A stretch of 64,000 nt of DNA, taken from positions 339,703,504 to 339,767,503 of the forward strand of contig OX422211.1 of NCBI GenBank assembly GCA_949130495.1, in the 5' to 3' direction. The notes under the pieces were generated by a model that was not told the DNA's origin, did not search any database, and saw nothing but the letters and a program-made list of their open reading frames with translations. Source of the stretch: Sambucus nigra. Lineage: Eukaryota > Streptophyta > Magnoliopsida > Dipsacales > Adoxaceae. Made by a program: the position numbers and the translations under genes. Shown here one piece after another: positions 36,725 through 49,171 of the stretch (position 1 is the stretch's first letter; every line of letters starts with the position of its first letter).

Positions 36725-37064
36725 TTTAGGACAGCTACAACTGTCTTTTAAAATATTAATTTGGAGCCACATTTTATGTGCCAAAATCTATTTGAGACAA
36801 CTATTGATGCCTCCAATACTCCATTTTAAAGGATAGCAACATATGTCCTTATAGACGTATAGTAGTTCTTGGATTTTAAAGGACAGAGCTAAAAGGACAA
36901 CTTCTTGTTGTCCTAAAAACTCAAAAAGGACATCACATGTTGTCCTTTTAGTCTTTTATGACACTCACCTGATAGGACAACTCTTCCTATCCCTATGATT
37001 GTCCTAAATACTATTGGGGACAACAAATTAGTTGTCCTCAATTGTCATTTTTCTAGTAGTGAAA

Positions 37065-37152
37065 TGATGGACTGGTCAGCTCCACGTCATAAACATTAAA
37101 TGACAAGATAAGCCTTTTGCCTAACCACTGTGCGTCAGGGGGCTGTTATCAC
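37065..37152 (-). repeat. 5' LTR of element E, second segment
   Basis: It carries TGATGGACTGGTCA and the GCGTCAGGGG block, collinear with 16128-16215. It ends with the ATCAC duplicated by the copia array. Confidence 0.9.
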
Positions 37153-38762
37153 TGTAAATACTTATTTCCTTTGTATGTAAAATCGACGCGGAAGCGTAAG
37201 GTGATGGTTGAACTCAAAAAACAACAAATTTTAATTTCTTAAAACAAATTAAAATTACACCAAGTGAAGTAAAATTAATCAATTAATATATTCACTTAAA
37301 CCAATTAATTAATCCAAGTCCTAGAATTTGCTTAAATCATATTTATCAATATTAGCAAATTAGGCGAAACAAAATTTTAGCAAATGACTTGAATTAAATA
37401 GACTTTACCCAATATTTAATTTAGCACCAAATTAAATGAGTGTGATAATTTAAACCGAATTTTTTCTTGAATTATTCTAAACATGCGTTCTACGTTATTT
37501 TGTAAGATAAAATAAATCAATCACACTACGCCGCGATGTACGAGGAAAAACCCAAGACGGGAAACAACCTCGGACGGCCCTAGCCTCAAATCCACTAGAT
37601 ATGGAATTACAAGTACAAGACAAAAGACTTACAACACACGACTCGATCCCTCTCAAGCCCCGACGCTTCTTCTTGTAAACACCTCTTTTTAGCGGATAAC
37701 CTTGGAACTCCACCGTGGTCTCGGAATCCACCGATAGGACTTTATATGGTCACCGTCACCCGTACATGGAGCCTTTCTCCAAGTGGGTAGAATCACAACA
37801 AAACGTCTTCTTCTTTGATGGATGTAGAAGCAAACCAAAACTTCTCTTTGAAACGGAAGAGATAAACCGGTGCCAAACTCCAAGCAATTGATATGTATAT
37901 ATGTGAACTTGGATAAACAATATGGGTGTAAAAACTAGAGTGATAAGTAAATTTCTCTTTGAAAATTAACACTCAAAACATGAACATTTTCCTTAAAAGA
38001 ATTTTCTCTCAAACTCTCTCTAAGAGATGAAAATGGTATGGAAAAGTTAGTTTGGAAAATTTCATTCCCGCTAATTATAAAGTCTGAAAAAGTTGGTTAA
38101 AAACTTAGTGGGAAAGTGCGTGCAAAACTGCCAAAAACTGTTCCCGCCTGGCATCTCGTTCGAACGACATTTCGTTTGAACAAAATCTTGTTCGAACAAG
38201 ACTTCTAACGACGTTCCAGATTTAACTCGTTAGAATCTCGTTGGATATCTCGTTCGAACATAAGGTTCGTTCGAACGACATATCGAAAGACATTCCAGTG
38301 GCCTAATATGGGAACTCGTTGGCAGGTTCATTCGAACGACATTATCGTTCGAACGACAATCTCGTTCGAACGACTCTATCGAACGAAAATCCAGAAAGTT
38401 TGAATATTCTTGTTTAAGCCCAGAAAACTTTATAAACATTTATTTAAAGTTTTAATTAATTCTTTCTTAAAACAAAACGCAGTTTTTATAAAACCTAACA
38501 CCCATTAAACTTTGTTCCAAGCTCCTATATATATAAAATTGCATTCATACCTTGGGAGCATGGAACTATGGTAGATGACGTAGAAACGAGGCACGCAAAC
38601 CAACATGATGATAAAGCTTTATACTCTTTGCCGTTACGTCTTCAACAAACACTTCATAGGCTTGAGAATATTACAACTAAATACTATCCTATGAATAAAT
38701 GTTTTTGTCCGTAATTGAGCCAAAACTATATATGGACTCAATTGGAAATTTGTGTCCTTACA
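37153..38762 (-). repeat. LTR A of the copia-type array
   Basis: It runs TGTAAATACTT to TGTCCTTACA, 1610 bp. A cluster of TTCGAACGA motifs lies at 38155-38393. A TATA-like TATATATAG on the minus strand is at 38524-38534. The polypurine tract follows at 38763. Confidence 0.93.
38155..38393. repeat. Array of TTCGAACGA palindromes in LTR A
   Basis: About eight copies of the palindrome TCGTTCGAACGA or close variants, spaced irregularly. The same arrays are at about 42462-42690 (LTR B) and 56216-56452 (LTR C). Confidence 0.85.
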
Positions 38763-40516
38763 AATCTCCCCCTTTTGCTATTCCGGGACAAAAACGAAAC
38801 AAAAATCCTAAAGGGTCGTCAAGCTCTACTAGACTCAAAACTTAACCCACCCAAACTTGACTCAACCCAAGGATCAAACGCTTTGCCATTGAAAGATGCC
38901 GCTTTAGAATAATTCCTGCACACTTAAGCAAACTCATCAAATGCATAGGGAATATCAAAGTATTAAATGCAATTTTAATTAATTACTCCCCCTAAATTAA
39001 TTCTCCCCTTTATCAAATACATGACCTACTTAGAAAGACGTCTCCCCCTAAGATAAATCTCCCCCAAACTAAGATACGATAATAATAGGATTAGATACCA
39101 TTTCTCCCCCTATCATTTCTCCCTCTTTTTGTTCAGGAATAGGCAAAGGATAAAGAACTAATAAACATAAAAGCATGTTGAAGCTTAAAGTGATAAGACA
39201 TGAAAGCATATGGGCAACAAAAGCAAGGCAAAGGCAAAACAAATATCATATATATATATATATATACTAGAAATATACCAATAGAGTACTTGCATATATA
39301 AATAGATATAAACTCACACATGACACAAAATACAATAAGTTTGCACACTCGTATGGCAAAAATGTGTCATATGGAAACGGAAGTGTTGGGGTGTGAACTA
39401 GTAACGATTAAATTTAGACCCAAACACTTAATAAACATTCACGGAGTTCTCATTTGATTACAAACTTCATCACATTTAAATATATCCTCATGTGACAATA
39501 TAAATTGAACTCAATGAACAAACATACACAATGCATACAAGCCTAGCATGATGATGATTCTACAAACCAAATAGAGTCATGACATTAAAGACAACTAGGA
39601 TAAACGGACATTGTGCAAACCGTTGATATACCATCCAATTCTCCCTCAATAAGCATATATATTCTTTTTCTTTTGAATGAATATATCAAACAAAAATAGG
39701 CCTTGGCAATTGTTTTCTTTTTAATGAAAAATATTCTGTTTTTAGGCCTTTGGATCACGTATTTCTTTTAGATACAATAAACGGTGGCTTATTATCGCAA
39801 AGGATTTAATTCATCCTTTCGGAGCCCTTCCCCGTGCACATTTAGATATATAATTTTTTATCTCACAAAGCTCACGTGCAACGGATTTTGACATGCACTA
39901 GTCCTCCTAGGTCATAGATATGTAGATAACTAGATTGGTAGGATAACACCTCCAAAACAGCTCAAATATAACATGTGACATTAAGATTTCAAAAGAGCTC
40001 GTGCGTGTGTGAAAAGAGGCATATAAAAATAGAATTCATTTACACAATACAAAATCCAACTGCTCCATATAAAACATGGTAAAGAACATTTTAAGGATTA
40101 AAAATCTAAACCTAAAGTTCTAGCCACGTGGGAGCGTAAAAGATAGAATTCAGACACAAGTATATGCCACTTAAAGTGTGTCAAACTAAAATACACACAT
40201 AAAAAATCTTTTTGAGTTTTTAACATTTTTCACCAAAAATAAACATATATACTCAAAAGAATAAACAAAAATCATTTGTATTTTTCATTAAGCTTAAATG
40301 AAATAAATAAAACACAAATGATAAACAAAAAATCTTTTTATATTTTTCAATTAATTCAAACTCCAAATATAATACAAAAAGATAAACAAGTCATAATTTC
40401 TAGCATGTGATATGAAATAAGGCAATGACTAGAAAGTGACTAAAAATGCATACATCTAGAAATGATATATAATATGAAGCACAAAAGGCTAGAGTATGCA
40501 TAAAACACTAACACAT
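38763..40516. other. Internal region 1, 3' non-coding part
   Basis: Between the polypurine tract and gag there are about 1.75 kb without coding sequence, where an autonomous element would have pol. It includes an (AT)n run at about 39247-39266 and several CTCCCCC blocks near the polypurine tract. Confidence 0.7.
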
Positions 40517-41326
40517 TCAACCTTTAAATTTAGCAAGGGAGGTTTCATGTGATAGTAAATGAGAATCAACAAATCTTGTATCTAGCGCATTAAATAAAGA
40601 TTTCCTAACCCATATAGAATTATATTTAACATGATGGGGATTAGGAAATAATGAAATGCTAGATAAAGAATTCCTTGGACTTCTTTTAAGATCAAAATAA
40701 AATGACCTAAGGTGACCTTTCCTACCACAATGCAAGCATGTGTAAACACGAGGAATGTTACCTAAGGTGTGACCCTTTTTAAAGACCTTGGACAAAGTTG
40801 ACCCTCTAAAAAAAACAATGGTTTTAGCTTTAGCAATGGAAGAATTTGAGCATGATGTGCTAGAACCATTAGAACTACTACTAGAGTCTTGAAAATCATT
40901 TCTCATTTTTAAAATTTCGGACTCAAGTAATAAATTAGACTCCTCAAAATTATGGGACTCCTTCTTTAAATTTTCAATAATTCCTAGAAGGTTAACACGC
41001 TCTCCCTCAATATGAGCAAACTTGTCCCTAAGGGTCTTTTCACGATTTTCACTCTCTTTCTTGGACTTTTCTAAAATATCAAAATTTGAAGGTAAGTCCA
41101 TGAGCTTTTCATGAAAAATATCTTTTTGAGATAGGGAGATTTGCAAAGACTCAAGGTGAGCTTTAAAACAAGAATTTTCATTTTCAAGAAATTTAATTCT
41201 TTTTACAAATATCAAATTTAATTCCTTTAAATTTTTGTTACATTTGTTAAGCCCATTTAATTCCTCTCGAAAATCAAAAATATCATTTTCATTTAAATTG
41301 GACAAATTTTCATTAAGACGTCCCAT
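40517..41326 (-). CDS. Gag-like protein, internal region 1 (269 aa, open)
   Basis: Gag is the particle protein of LTR elements. The frame is open from ATG 41326 to a stop at 40517. Residues about 1-145 are Leu/Glu/Lys/Asn-rich with coiled-coil character (LKELNLIFVKRIKFLENEN, ENLKKESHNFEESN). A Ser-rich stretch follows (SSSSSNGSSTSCSNSS), then a zinc-knuckle region CLHCGRKGHLRSFYF and an IWVRKS block like those in copia-type Gag of the SIRE/Tork kind. The last knuckle ligand, expected as Cys, is Tyr (TAT); the second copy at 44990 has Cys (TGT). The gene starts about 115 bases after the PBS. No pol follows. Protein expression cannot be judged from sequence. Confidence 0.75.
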   Translation of the reverse strand: MGRLNENLSNLNENDIFDFREELNGLNKCNKNLKELNLIFVKRIKFLENENSCFKAHLESLQISLSQKDIFHEKLMDLPSNFDILEKSKKESENREKTLRDKFAHIEGERVNLLGIIENLKKESHNFEESNLLLESEILKMRNDFQDSSSSSNGSSTSCSNSSIAKAKTIVFFRGSTLSKVFKKGHTLGNIPRVYTCLHCGRKGHLRSFYFDLKRSPRNSLSSISLFPNPHHVKYNSIWVRKSLFNALDTRFVDSHLLSHETSLAKFKG

Positions 41327-41433
41327 CGAGAGAGAAAAAAAATATGAGAGTGATAAAACATTGAACCACCAATAAAAATAAGTAAATGCAAAAAGCCGAA
41401 AAACGGATCTTTAACGTGATAACTTAGCGCTCT

Positions 41434-41449
41434 GGCTCTGATACCAATT
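41434..41449 (-). other. Primer-binding site of internal region 1 (initiator-Met type)
   Basis: Minus strand AATTGGTATCAGAGCC, directly against LTR B, a full match to the usual plant initiator-Met site. Confidence 0.85.
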
Positions 41450-43070
41450 TGTAAATGCTTATTTCCTTTGTATGTAAAATCGATGCGGAAGCGTAAGGCG
41501 ATGGTTCAACTCAAAAAACAACAAATTTTAATTTCTTAAAACAAATTAAAATTACACCAAGTGAAGTAAAATTAATCAATTAATATATTCACTTAAACCA
41601 ATTAATTAATCCAAGTCCTAGAATTTGCTTAAGTCATATTTATCAATATTAGCAAATTAGGCGAAACAAAATTTTAGCAAATGACTTGAATTAAATAGAC
41701 TTTACCCAATATTTAATTTAGCACCAAATTAAATGAGTGTGATAATTTAAATCGAATTTTATCTTGAATTATTCTAAAGATGCGTTGTACGTTATTTTGC
41801 AAGATAAAATAAATCAATTACACTACGCCGCGATGTACGAGGAAAAACCCAAGACGGGAAACAACCTCGGACGGCCCTAGCCTCAAATCCACTTGATACG
41901 GAATTACAAGTACAAGACAAAAGACTTACAACACATGACTCGATCCCTCTCAAGCCCCGACGCTTCTTCTTGTAGACATCTCTTCCTAGCGGATAAACTT
42001 GGAACTCCACTGCGGTCTCGGAATCCACCGATAGAACTTTATATGGTCACCGTCACCCCTACATGGAGCCTTTCTCCAAGTGGGTAGAATCGCAACAAAA
42101 CGTCTTCTTCTTTGATGGATGTAGAAGCAAACCAAAACTTCTCTTTGAAACGGAAGAGATAAACCGGTGCCAAACTCCAAGCAATTGATATGTATATATG
42201 TGAACTTGGATAAACAATATGGGTGTAAAAACTAGAGTGATAAGTAAATTTCTCTTTGAAAATTAACACTCAAAACATGAACATTTTCCTTAAAACAATT
42301 TGCTCTCAAACTCTCTCTAAGAGATGAAAATGGTATGGAAAAGTTAGTTTGGAAAATTTCATTCCCGCTAATTATAAAGTCTGAAAAAGTTGGTTAAAAA
42401 CTTAGTGGGAAAGTGCGTGCAAAACTGCCAAAAAACTGCAAAAAGCTGTTCCCGACTGGCATCTCGTTCGAACGACATTTCGTTCGAACGAAATCTCGTT
42501 CGAACGAGACTTCTAACGACGTTCCAGATTGAACTCGTTAGAATCTCATTGGATATCTCGCTATAACATAAGGTTCGTTCGAACGACATATCGAACGACA
42601 TTCCAGTGGCCTAATATGGGAACTCGTTGGGAGGTTCGTTCGAACGACATTTCCGTTCGAACGACAATCTCGTTCAAACGACTCTATCGAATGAAAAACC
42701 AGAAAGTTTGAATATTCTTGTTTAAGCCCAGAAAACTTCATAAACATTTATTTAAAGTTTTAATTAATTCTTTCTTTAAACATAACGCAGATTTTATAAA
42801 ACCTAACATCCAATAAACTTTGTTCCAAGCTCCTATATATATAAAATTGCATTCATACCTTGGGAGCATGGAACTATGGTTGATGATGTAGAAACGAGGC
42901 CCGCAAACCGACATGATGATAAAGCTTTATACTTTTTGCCGCTATGTCTTCAACAAACACTTCATAGGCTTGAGAATATTACAATTAAATACTATCCTAT
43001 GAATAAATGTTTTTGTCCGGAATTTAGCCAAAACTATATATGGACTCAATTGGAAATTTGTGTCCTTACA
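41450..43070 (-). repeat. LTR B of the copia-type array
   Basis: 1621 bp, TGTAAATGCTT to TGTCCTTACA, very similar to A and C. It serves as 5' LTR for internal region 1 and as 3' LTR for internal region 2. No target duplication surrounds it. Confidence 0.93.
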
Positions 43071-44805
43071 AATCTCCCCCTTTGGCTATTTCGGGACAAA
43101 AAACAAACAAAAATCCTAAAGGGTCGTCAAGCTCTACTAGACTCAAAACATAACCCACCCAAACTTGACTCAACCCAAGGATCAAACGCTTTGCCATTGA
43201 AAGATGCCGCTTTAGAATAATTCCTGCACACTTAAGCAAACTCATCAAATGCATAGGGAATATCAAAGTATTAAATGCAATTTTAATTAATTACTCCCCC
43301 TAAATTAATTCTCCCCTTTATCAAATACATGACCTACTTAGAAAGACGTCTCCCCCTAAGATAAATCTCCCCCAAACTAAGATACGATAATAATAGGATT
43401 AGATACCATTTCTCCCCCTTTTTCTTCAGGAATAGGTAAATGATAAAGAACTAATAAACATAAAAGCATGTTGAAGCTTAAAGTGATAAGACATGAAAGA
43501 ATATGGGCAACAAAAGCAAGGCAAAGGCAAAACAAATATCATATATATATATATACTAGAAATATACCAATAGAGTACTTGCATATATAAATAGATATAA
43601 ACTCACACATGACACAAAATACAATAAGTTTGCACACTCGTATGTCAAAAATGTGTCATATGGAAACAGAAGTGTTGGGGTGTGAACTAGTAACGATTAA
43701 ATTTAGACCCAAACACTTAATAAACATTCACGGAGTTCTCATTTGATTGCAAACTTCATCACATTTAAATATATCCTCATGTGACAATATAAATTGAACT
43801 CAATGAACAAACATACACAATGCATACAAGCCTAGCATGATGATGATTCTACAAACCAAATAGAGTCATGACATTAAAGACAACTAGGATAAATGGACAT
43901 TGTGCAAACCGTTGATATACCATCCAATTCTCCCTCAATAAGCATATATATTCTTTTTCTTTTGAATGAATATATCAAACAAAAATAGGCCTTGGCAATT
44001 GTTTTATTTTTAATGCAAAATATTCTGTTTTTAGGCCTTTGGATCACGTATTTCTTTTGGATACAATAAACGGTGGCTTACTATCGCAGAGGATTTAATT
44101 CATCCTTTCGGAGCCCTTCCCCGTGCACATTTAGATATATAATTTTTTATCTCACAAAGCTCACGTGCAACGAATTTTGACATGCACTAGTCCTTCTAGG
44201 TCATAGATATGTAGATGACTAGATTGGTAGGAGAACACCTCAAAAAAAGCTCAAATATAACACGTGACATTAAGATTTCAAAAGAGCTCGTGCATGTGTG
44301 AAAAAAGGCATATTAAAATAGAATTCATTTAAACAATACAAAATCCAACTACTCCATATAAAACATGGTAAAGAACATTTTAAGGATTGAAAATCTAAAC
44401 CAAAAGTTCTAGCCACGTGGGAGCGTAAAAGATAGAATTCAGACACAAGTATATGCCACTTAAAGTGTGTCAAACTAAAATACACATATAAAAAATCTTT
44501 TTGAGTTTTTAACATTTTTCACCGAAAATAAATATATATACTCAAAAGAATAAACAAAAATCATTTGTATTTTTCATTAAGCTTAAATGAAATAAATAAA
44601 ATACAAATGATAAACAAAAAATCTTTTTATATTTTTCAATTAATTCAAACACAAAATATAATACAAAAAGAAAAACAAGTCATAATTTCTAGCATGTGAT
44701 ATGAAATAAGGCAATGACTAGAAAATGACTAAACATGCATACATCTAGAAATGATATATAATATGAAGCACAAAAGGCTAGAGTATGCATAAAACACTAA
44801 CACAT
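43071..44805. other. Internal region 2, 3' non-coding part
   Basis: Near-identical copy of 38763-40516, with small indels (for example a shorter (AT)n run near 43543 and a missing TATCATTTCTCCC block near 43415). No gene. Confidence 0.7.
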
Positions 44806-45615
44806 TCAACCTTTAAATTTAGCAAGGGAGGTTTCATGTGATAGTAAATGAGAATCAACAAATCTTGTATATAGCGCATTAAATAAAGATTTCCTAACCC
44901 ATATAGATTTATATTTAACATGATGGGGATTAGGAAATAATGAAATGCTAGATAAATAATTCCTTGGACTTCTTTTAAGATCAAAACAAAATGACCTAAG
45001 GTGACCTTTCCACCCACAATGCAAGCATGTGTAAACACGAGGAATGTTACCTAAGGTGTGATCCTTTTTAAAGACCTTGGACAAAGTTGACCCTCTAAAA
45101 CAAACAATGGTTTTAGCTTTAGCAATGGAAGAATTTGAGCATGATGTGCTAGAACCATTAGAACTACTACTAGAGTCTTGAAAATCATTTCTCATTTTTA
45201 AAATTTCGGACTCAAGTAATAAATTAGACTCCTCAAAATTATGGGACTCCTTCTTTAAATTTTCAATAATTCCTAGAAGGTTAACACGCTCTCCCTCAAT
45301 ATGAGCAAACTTGTCCCTAAGAGTCTTTTCACGATTTTCACTCTCTTTCTTGGACTTTTCTAAAATATCAAAATTTGAATGTAAGTCCATGAGCTTTTCA
45401 CGAAAAATATCTTTTTGAGATAGGGAGATTTGCAAAGACTCAAGGTGAGCTTTAAAACCAGAATTTTAATTTTCAAGAAATTTAATTATTTTTACAAATC
45501 TCAAATTTAATTCCTTTAAATTTTCGTTACATTTGTTAAGCCCATTTAATTCCTCACGAAAATCAAAAATATCATTTTCATTTAAATTGGACAAATTTTC
45601 ATTAAGACGTCCCAT
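44806..45615 (-). pseudogene. Gag-like gene, internal region 2, with a premature stop
   Basis: Second copy of the gene at 40517. It begins at the equivalent MGRLNENL start near 45615 and has a TAA near 45468 where copy 1 has GAA within LENEN. After that the frame is open from Met 45435 to the end (209 codons), with the knuckle CLHCGWKGHLRSFCF keeping all ligands. Confidence 0.8.
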
Positions 45616-45721
45616 CGAGAGAGAAAAAAATATGAGAGTGATAAAAAATTGAACCACCAAAAAAAATAAGGAAATACAAAAAGCCGAAAAACGGATCTTT
45701 AACGTGATAACTTAGCGCTCC

Positions 45722-45737
45722 GGCTCTGATACCAATT
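45722..45737 (-). other. Primer-binding site of internal region 2
   Basis: Minus strand AATTGGTATCAGAGCC, adjoining LTR C. Confidence 0.85.
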
Positions 45738-46330
45738 TGTAAATGCTTATTTCCTTTGTATGTAAAATCGATGCGGAAGCGTAAGGTGATGGTTCAACTC
45801 AAAAAACAACAAATTTTAATTTCTTAAAACAAATTAAAATTACACCAAGTGAAGTAAAATTAATCAATTAATATATTCACTTAAACCAATTAATTAATCC
45901 AAGTCCTAGAATTTGCCAAAATCATATTTATCAATATTAGCAAATTAGGCGAAACAAAATTTTAGCAAATGACTTGAATTAAATAGACTTTACCCAATAT
46001 TTAATTTAGCACCAAATTAAATGAGTGTGATAATTTAAACCGAATTTTATCTTGAATTATTCTAAACATGCGTTCTACGTTATTTTGCAAGATTAAATAA
46101 ATCAATTACACTACGCCGCGATGTACGAGGAAAAACCCAAGACTGGAAACAACCTCGGACGGCCCTAGCCTCAAATCCACTAGATACGGAATTACAAGTA
46201 CAAGACAAAAGACTTACAACACAGGACTTGATCCCTCTCAAGCCCCGACGCTTCTTCTTGTAGACACCTCTTCCTAGCGGATAACCTTAGAACTCCACCG
46301 CGGTCTCAGAATCCACCGATAGGACTTTAT
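45738..46330 (-). repeat. LTR C of the copia-type array, first segment
   Basis: Collinear with the start of LTR B. It is cut at GGACTTTAT by gypsy element D; TTTAT is duplicated at 55790-55794, where LTR C resumes. Confidence 0.93.
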
Positions 46331-49171
46331 TGTGACAACCCGCAATCCGAGATAAGGGGTGGCCAGCCCGATACTCAAACGTAACAGGGATCACGGATGA
46401 ATATCATTCTCAGCAACACAAATATAAACTGAGTATACGGGAAAATCACCCAATAAATCAGAAAACGGGTTGCCAAAAAGTGTAAAAAAATTTTAAATGC
46501 GGTTATGAAAATTTAAACTAACAACCCAGTCTGACGAGCAAGTGGAATTCCAAAAGATAACACATAATATAACTAAAATGAAGGTATACAAATGGGCCGA
46601 ATAAGCTGTCGATCCACAGCTACATAAGACAACGTACAACAATATAAAAGGTCTTACATAGTACAACCATTAATCAAATACAATTGTTTGGGCCACACGC
46701 CCGAGGGACAAGACCCGATCATATCTAGAATAACAAGAATGAAAGCGTCTAATACAACATCCTATAATAACCCGCAAAGTCTTACAGCTCGTCAATGGTG
46801 CAAGGAACTTGGAAAAGTCAAGTCGGGCGTCCTTGCGGTGGAGCACCTGAGCGGATACAATAATATATATACAACGAGAAAGTAAATCGGTCATGGCCGG
46901 GTTCTATATGATTTCTAGAAGAATAAAAAGCATGATAGACATGAACAGTTATTCTTAAAATACGATGGATGATCACATGACATGCTATCTACAATTACAA
47001 GCAAGGATAGAAGGTAAAGCACTTTAATTTAAAAACCCTTCCTTATTAATACAATTTCCATTTCCTTCAGACATTCCTTATTAGGAATAAAACCATATAT
47101 TTGGTTAAGTCAAGAAGTTATAATTTATGTTCATTAATTAAAACTTCCCATTTTATCTTTCCATTCCTTATTAGGAATATCATTTACATCAAGTGCTCTT
47201 TATGGCACATATATTATTCCCGTGCTCTTCCTGGCACATATTCACGCTCTTTATGGCATTTAACAACCATCAAGTCCAACTTGATGAAAATATAGTTATA
47301 TTCATATACATATAACGATATCTAAGACCGCCCGTCCTGGTTTCCCCACTGTGCGCGCCCCTAAATGACCATCATCTTCCAGGGCCTAACATAAGACAAC
47401 CTGGGCACCTATCGGAACACGTCGGGAAGCGGCCATGAGCCTGCGTGGTAGCCAAGACCACACTCGGAATCTTCCTATCCATCGCAGAAAATATACAACC
47501 ATAAGCGCTCCCATGGCCTAGGACTATATCCACCCTGCATTCATTAGCCAGGGGGCTTCACCTCACGAGCGAACTTCCCTTATGATGTCATTTAGAGAGG
47601 TGTGTAACAGTAAATTAACATTTACATTTATCATCATTTTATTTCCAAAAATCCATTTCCATTAATCATGTGATTGGTTCTTTTTATTAAACCTAATATC
47701 ATTAAACAACGGGGTTCATTCTAAATTGAACCTATTATCTTTAAACACCTATGGGTTCATTTTATGCGAACCTAATTCCCATCGAATATTATCATTTATT
47801 CCTCAAATTACAATCCCCGATTAACTCTCCAAATGATAATTATAATCCTACAAATCTCCAAGGCCTATGTAACTTGACAAGCCCTTCTAGTCTCCAAGTT
47901 AGGGTACCTAACTTCCAAACTTCTAAGAGTTTGAATAAAAGAAGTAATGCCTTAGCATTACTTTAAACCTCCCCGAAACAAACCCCAGATGAACCCATTT
48001 CTAGTCCAGGGTAACGACCAAACTCCATAGCTACTCTCGGACTCTAAGCTTACTTCAATTAAGAAGGTTCCTAAGTCCTAAACTTAAAGAAAAAGGATAA
48101 AAATTATAAAAGAAAAAAAATGACCCAAAACAGAAGGTACCGAATCGATTCGCCTTAAGGGCCGAATCGGTTCGCCCAAGCGAATCGATTCGCTCTGAAA
48201 GCGAATCGGTTCGGACAACAAACTTGAGGTTCTGCATAAATCGAATCGATTCGGTCTTAATCCGAATCGATTTGGGTACTAAGACCTAGGATTCTGCATC
48301 TATGCGAATCGATTCGCCCAAGGGGCCGAATCGATTCGCCCCTGCGAAAATGCCAAGAATGGCTATGGAGTCTTGAACTCCAAAATTCTAAACAAACCCA
48401 AACCAGCCAAACCCAATCTATTTAATGGAACTAGTACACCAAAAATACACCCAGCTACCATCATTTGTAATATTTATCATCCAAATCAATCTCTAAGGGT
48501 TAAAGACCCAAAATTCCACCAAAACCCTAACATTTTTAAATCATAAATATCAATGCAATTTATTCTACTTAAACCATAAATTTGCAAGTAGATTACTTGC
48601 CTCAAGGTAAGAATCTGATTTGATGAAGAAGGAGGCAACAATACAAGCTCCAATCTCTCTTTTTCTCCCAAGTTCTCTTCCTCTCTCTACTCTCTCTAGG
48701 GCTCAATTGTGTAAAATGGAAGAATGGGAATAGGGGTGGGGAAATAAAACGGGGCTTAAGTCTAAAAAGCCCAACTTAAAATGCTAATACGCGATATACT
48801 AATACGCGACTACACTATTTAAGCCAAAACCAGTCAAAAGTGCCCGAAATGCCAAAATACAATATGGCACTTATTTTGACTGTCTCACACCTACCGGGAC
48901 TAACTACACTATCCAAATTATCATTTGGGAATTTTATAACTCATTTTACTTCTAGTTTCATAATAAACCAAAATGTCATTTCAAATCCTTATGACATAAT
49001 AAATTACCACATGAACATTTTATCTACTCACGAGGTAACTACACAACATATTAGTAAATATTGACTTGACATATCAAATTAATATTTACTCAGCATCTTA
49101 TCAGATAATAACTAATTACTACACATGGTAATTAAGGATAAAATGGGCTATCGGAAGAGAGGGTTATTACA
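46331..49171 (-). repeat. 3' LTR of element D
   Basis: TGTGACAACCCGC to GGTTATTACA. It contains a cluster of GAATCGATTC-type palindromes at 48141-48345. Short plus-strand frames in it (46688, 47101, 47751, 48840) recur identically in the other LTR and have no domain. Confidence 0.93.
48141..48345. repeat. Array of GAATCGATTC palindromes in D's 3' LTR
   Basis: Eight copies of CGAATCGATTCG or one-base variants within about 205 bases. The matching array in the 5' LTR is at 54759-54963. Confidence 0.9.

Larger units (their letters stand above)
29800..37061. mobile_element. CACTA element without transposase, 7262 bp, TSD AAA
   Basis: The ends are CACTACTAAAAAATGA and TCATTTTTCTAGTAGTG, inverted copies with few differences. 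Both sides have AAA (29797-29799 and 37062-37064), and removing the element restores E's LTR as seen at about 16124. Sub-terminal copies of AAAGGACA and TTGTCCTTTT crowd both ends (29860-30020 and 36725-37040), as is usual for CACTA elements. I found no transposase, so it depended on another element to move. Its middle is a tandem array (33090-36160). Confidence 0.92.

Noticed and set aside
37495..43220. Short frames in LTRs A, B and C, such as 37495-37731 and 41792-42028
   Set aside because: LTR sequence repeated three times; the frames have no recognisable domain and overlap PBS or TATA regions.
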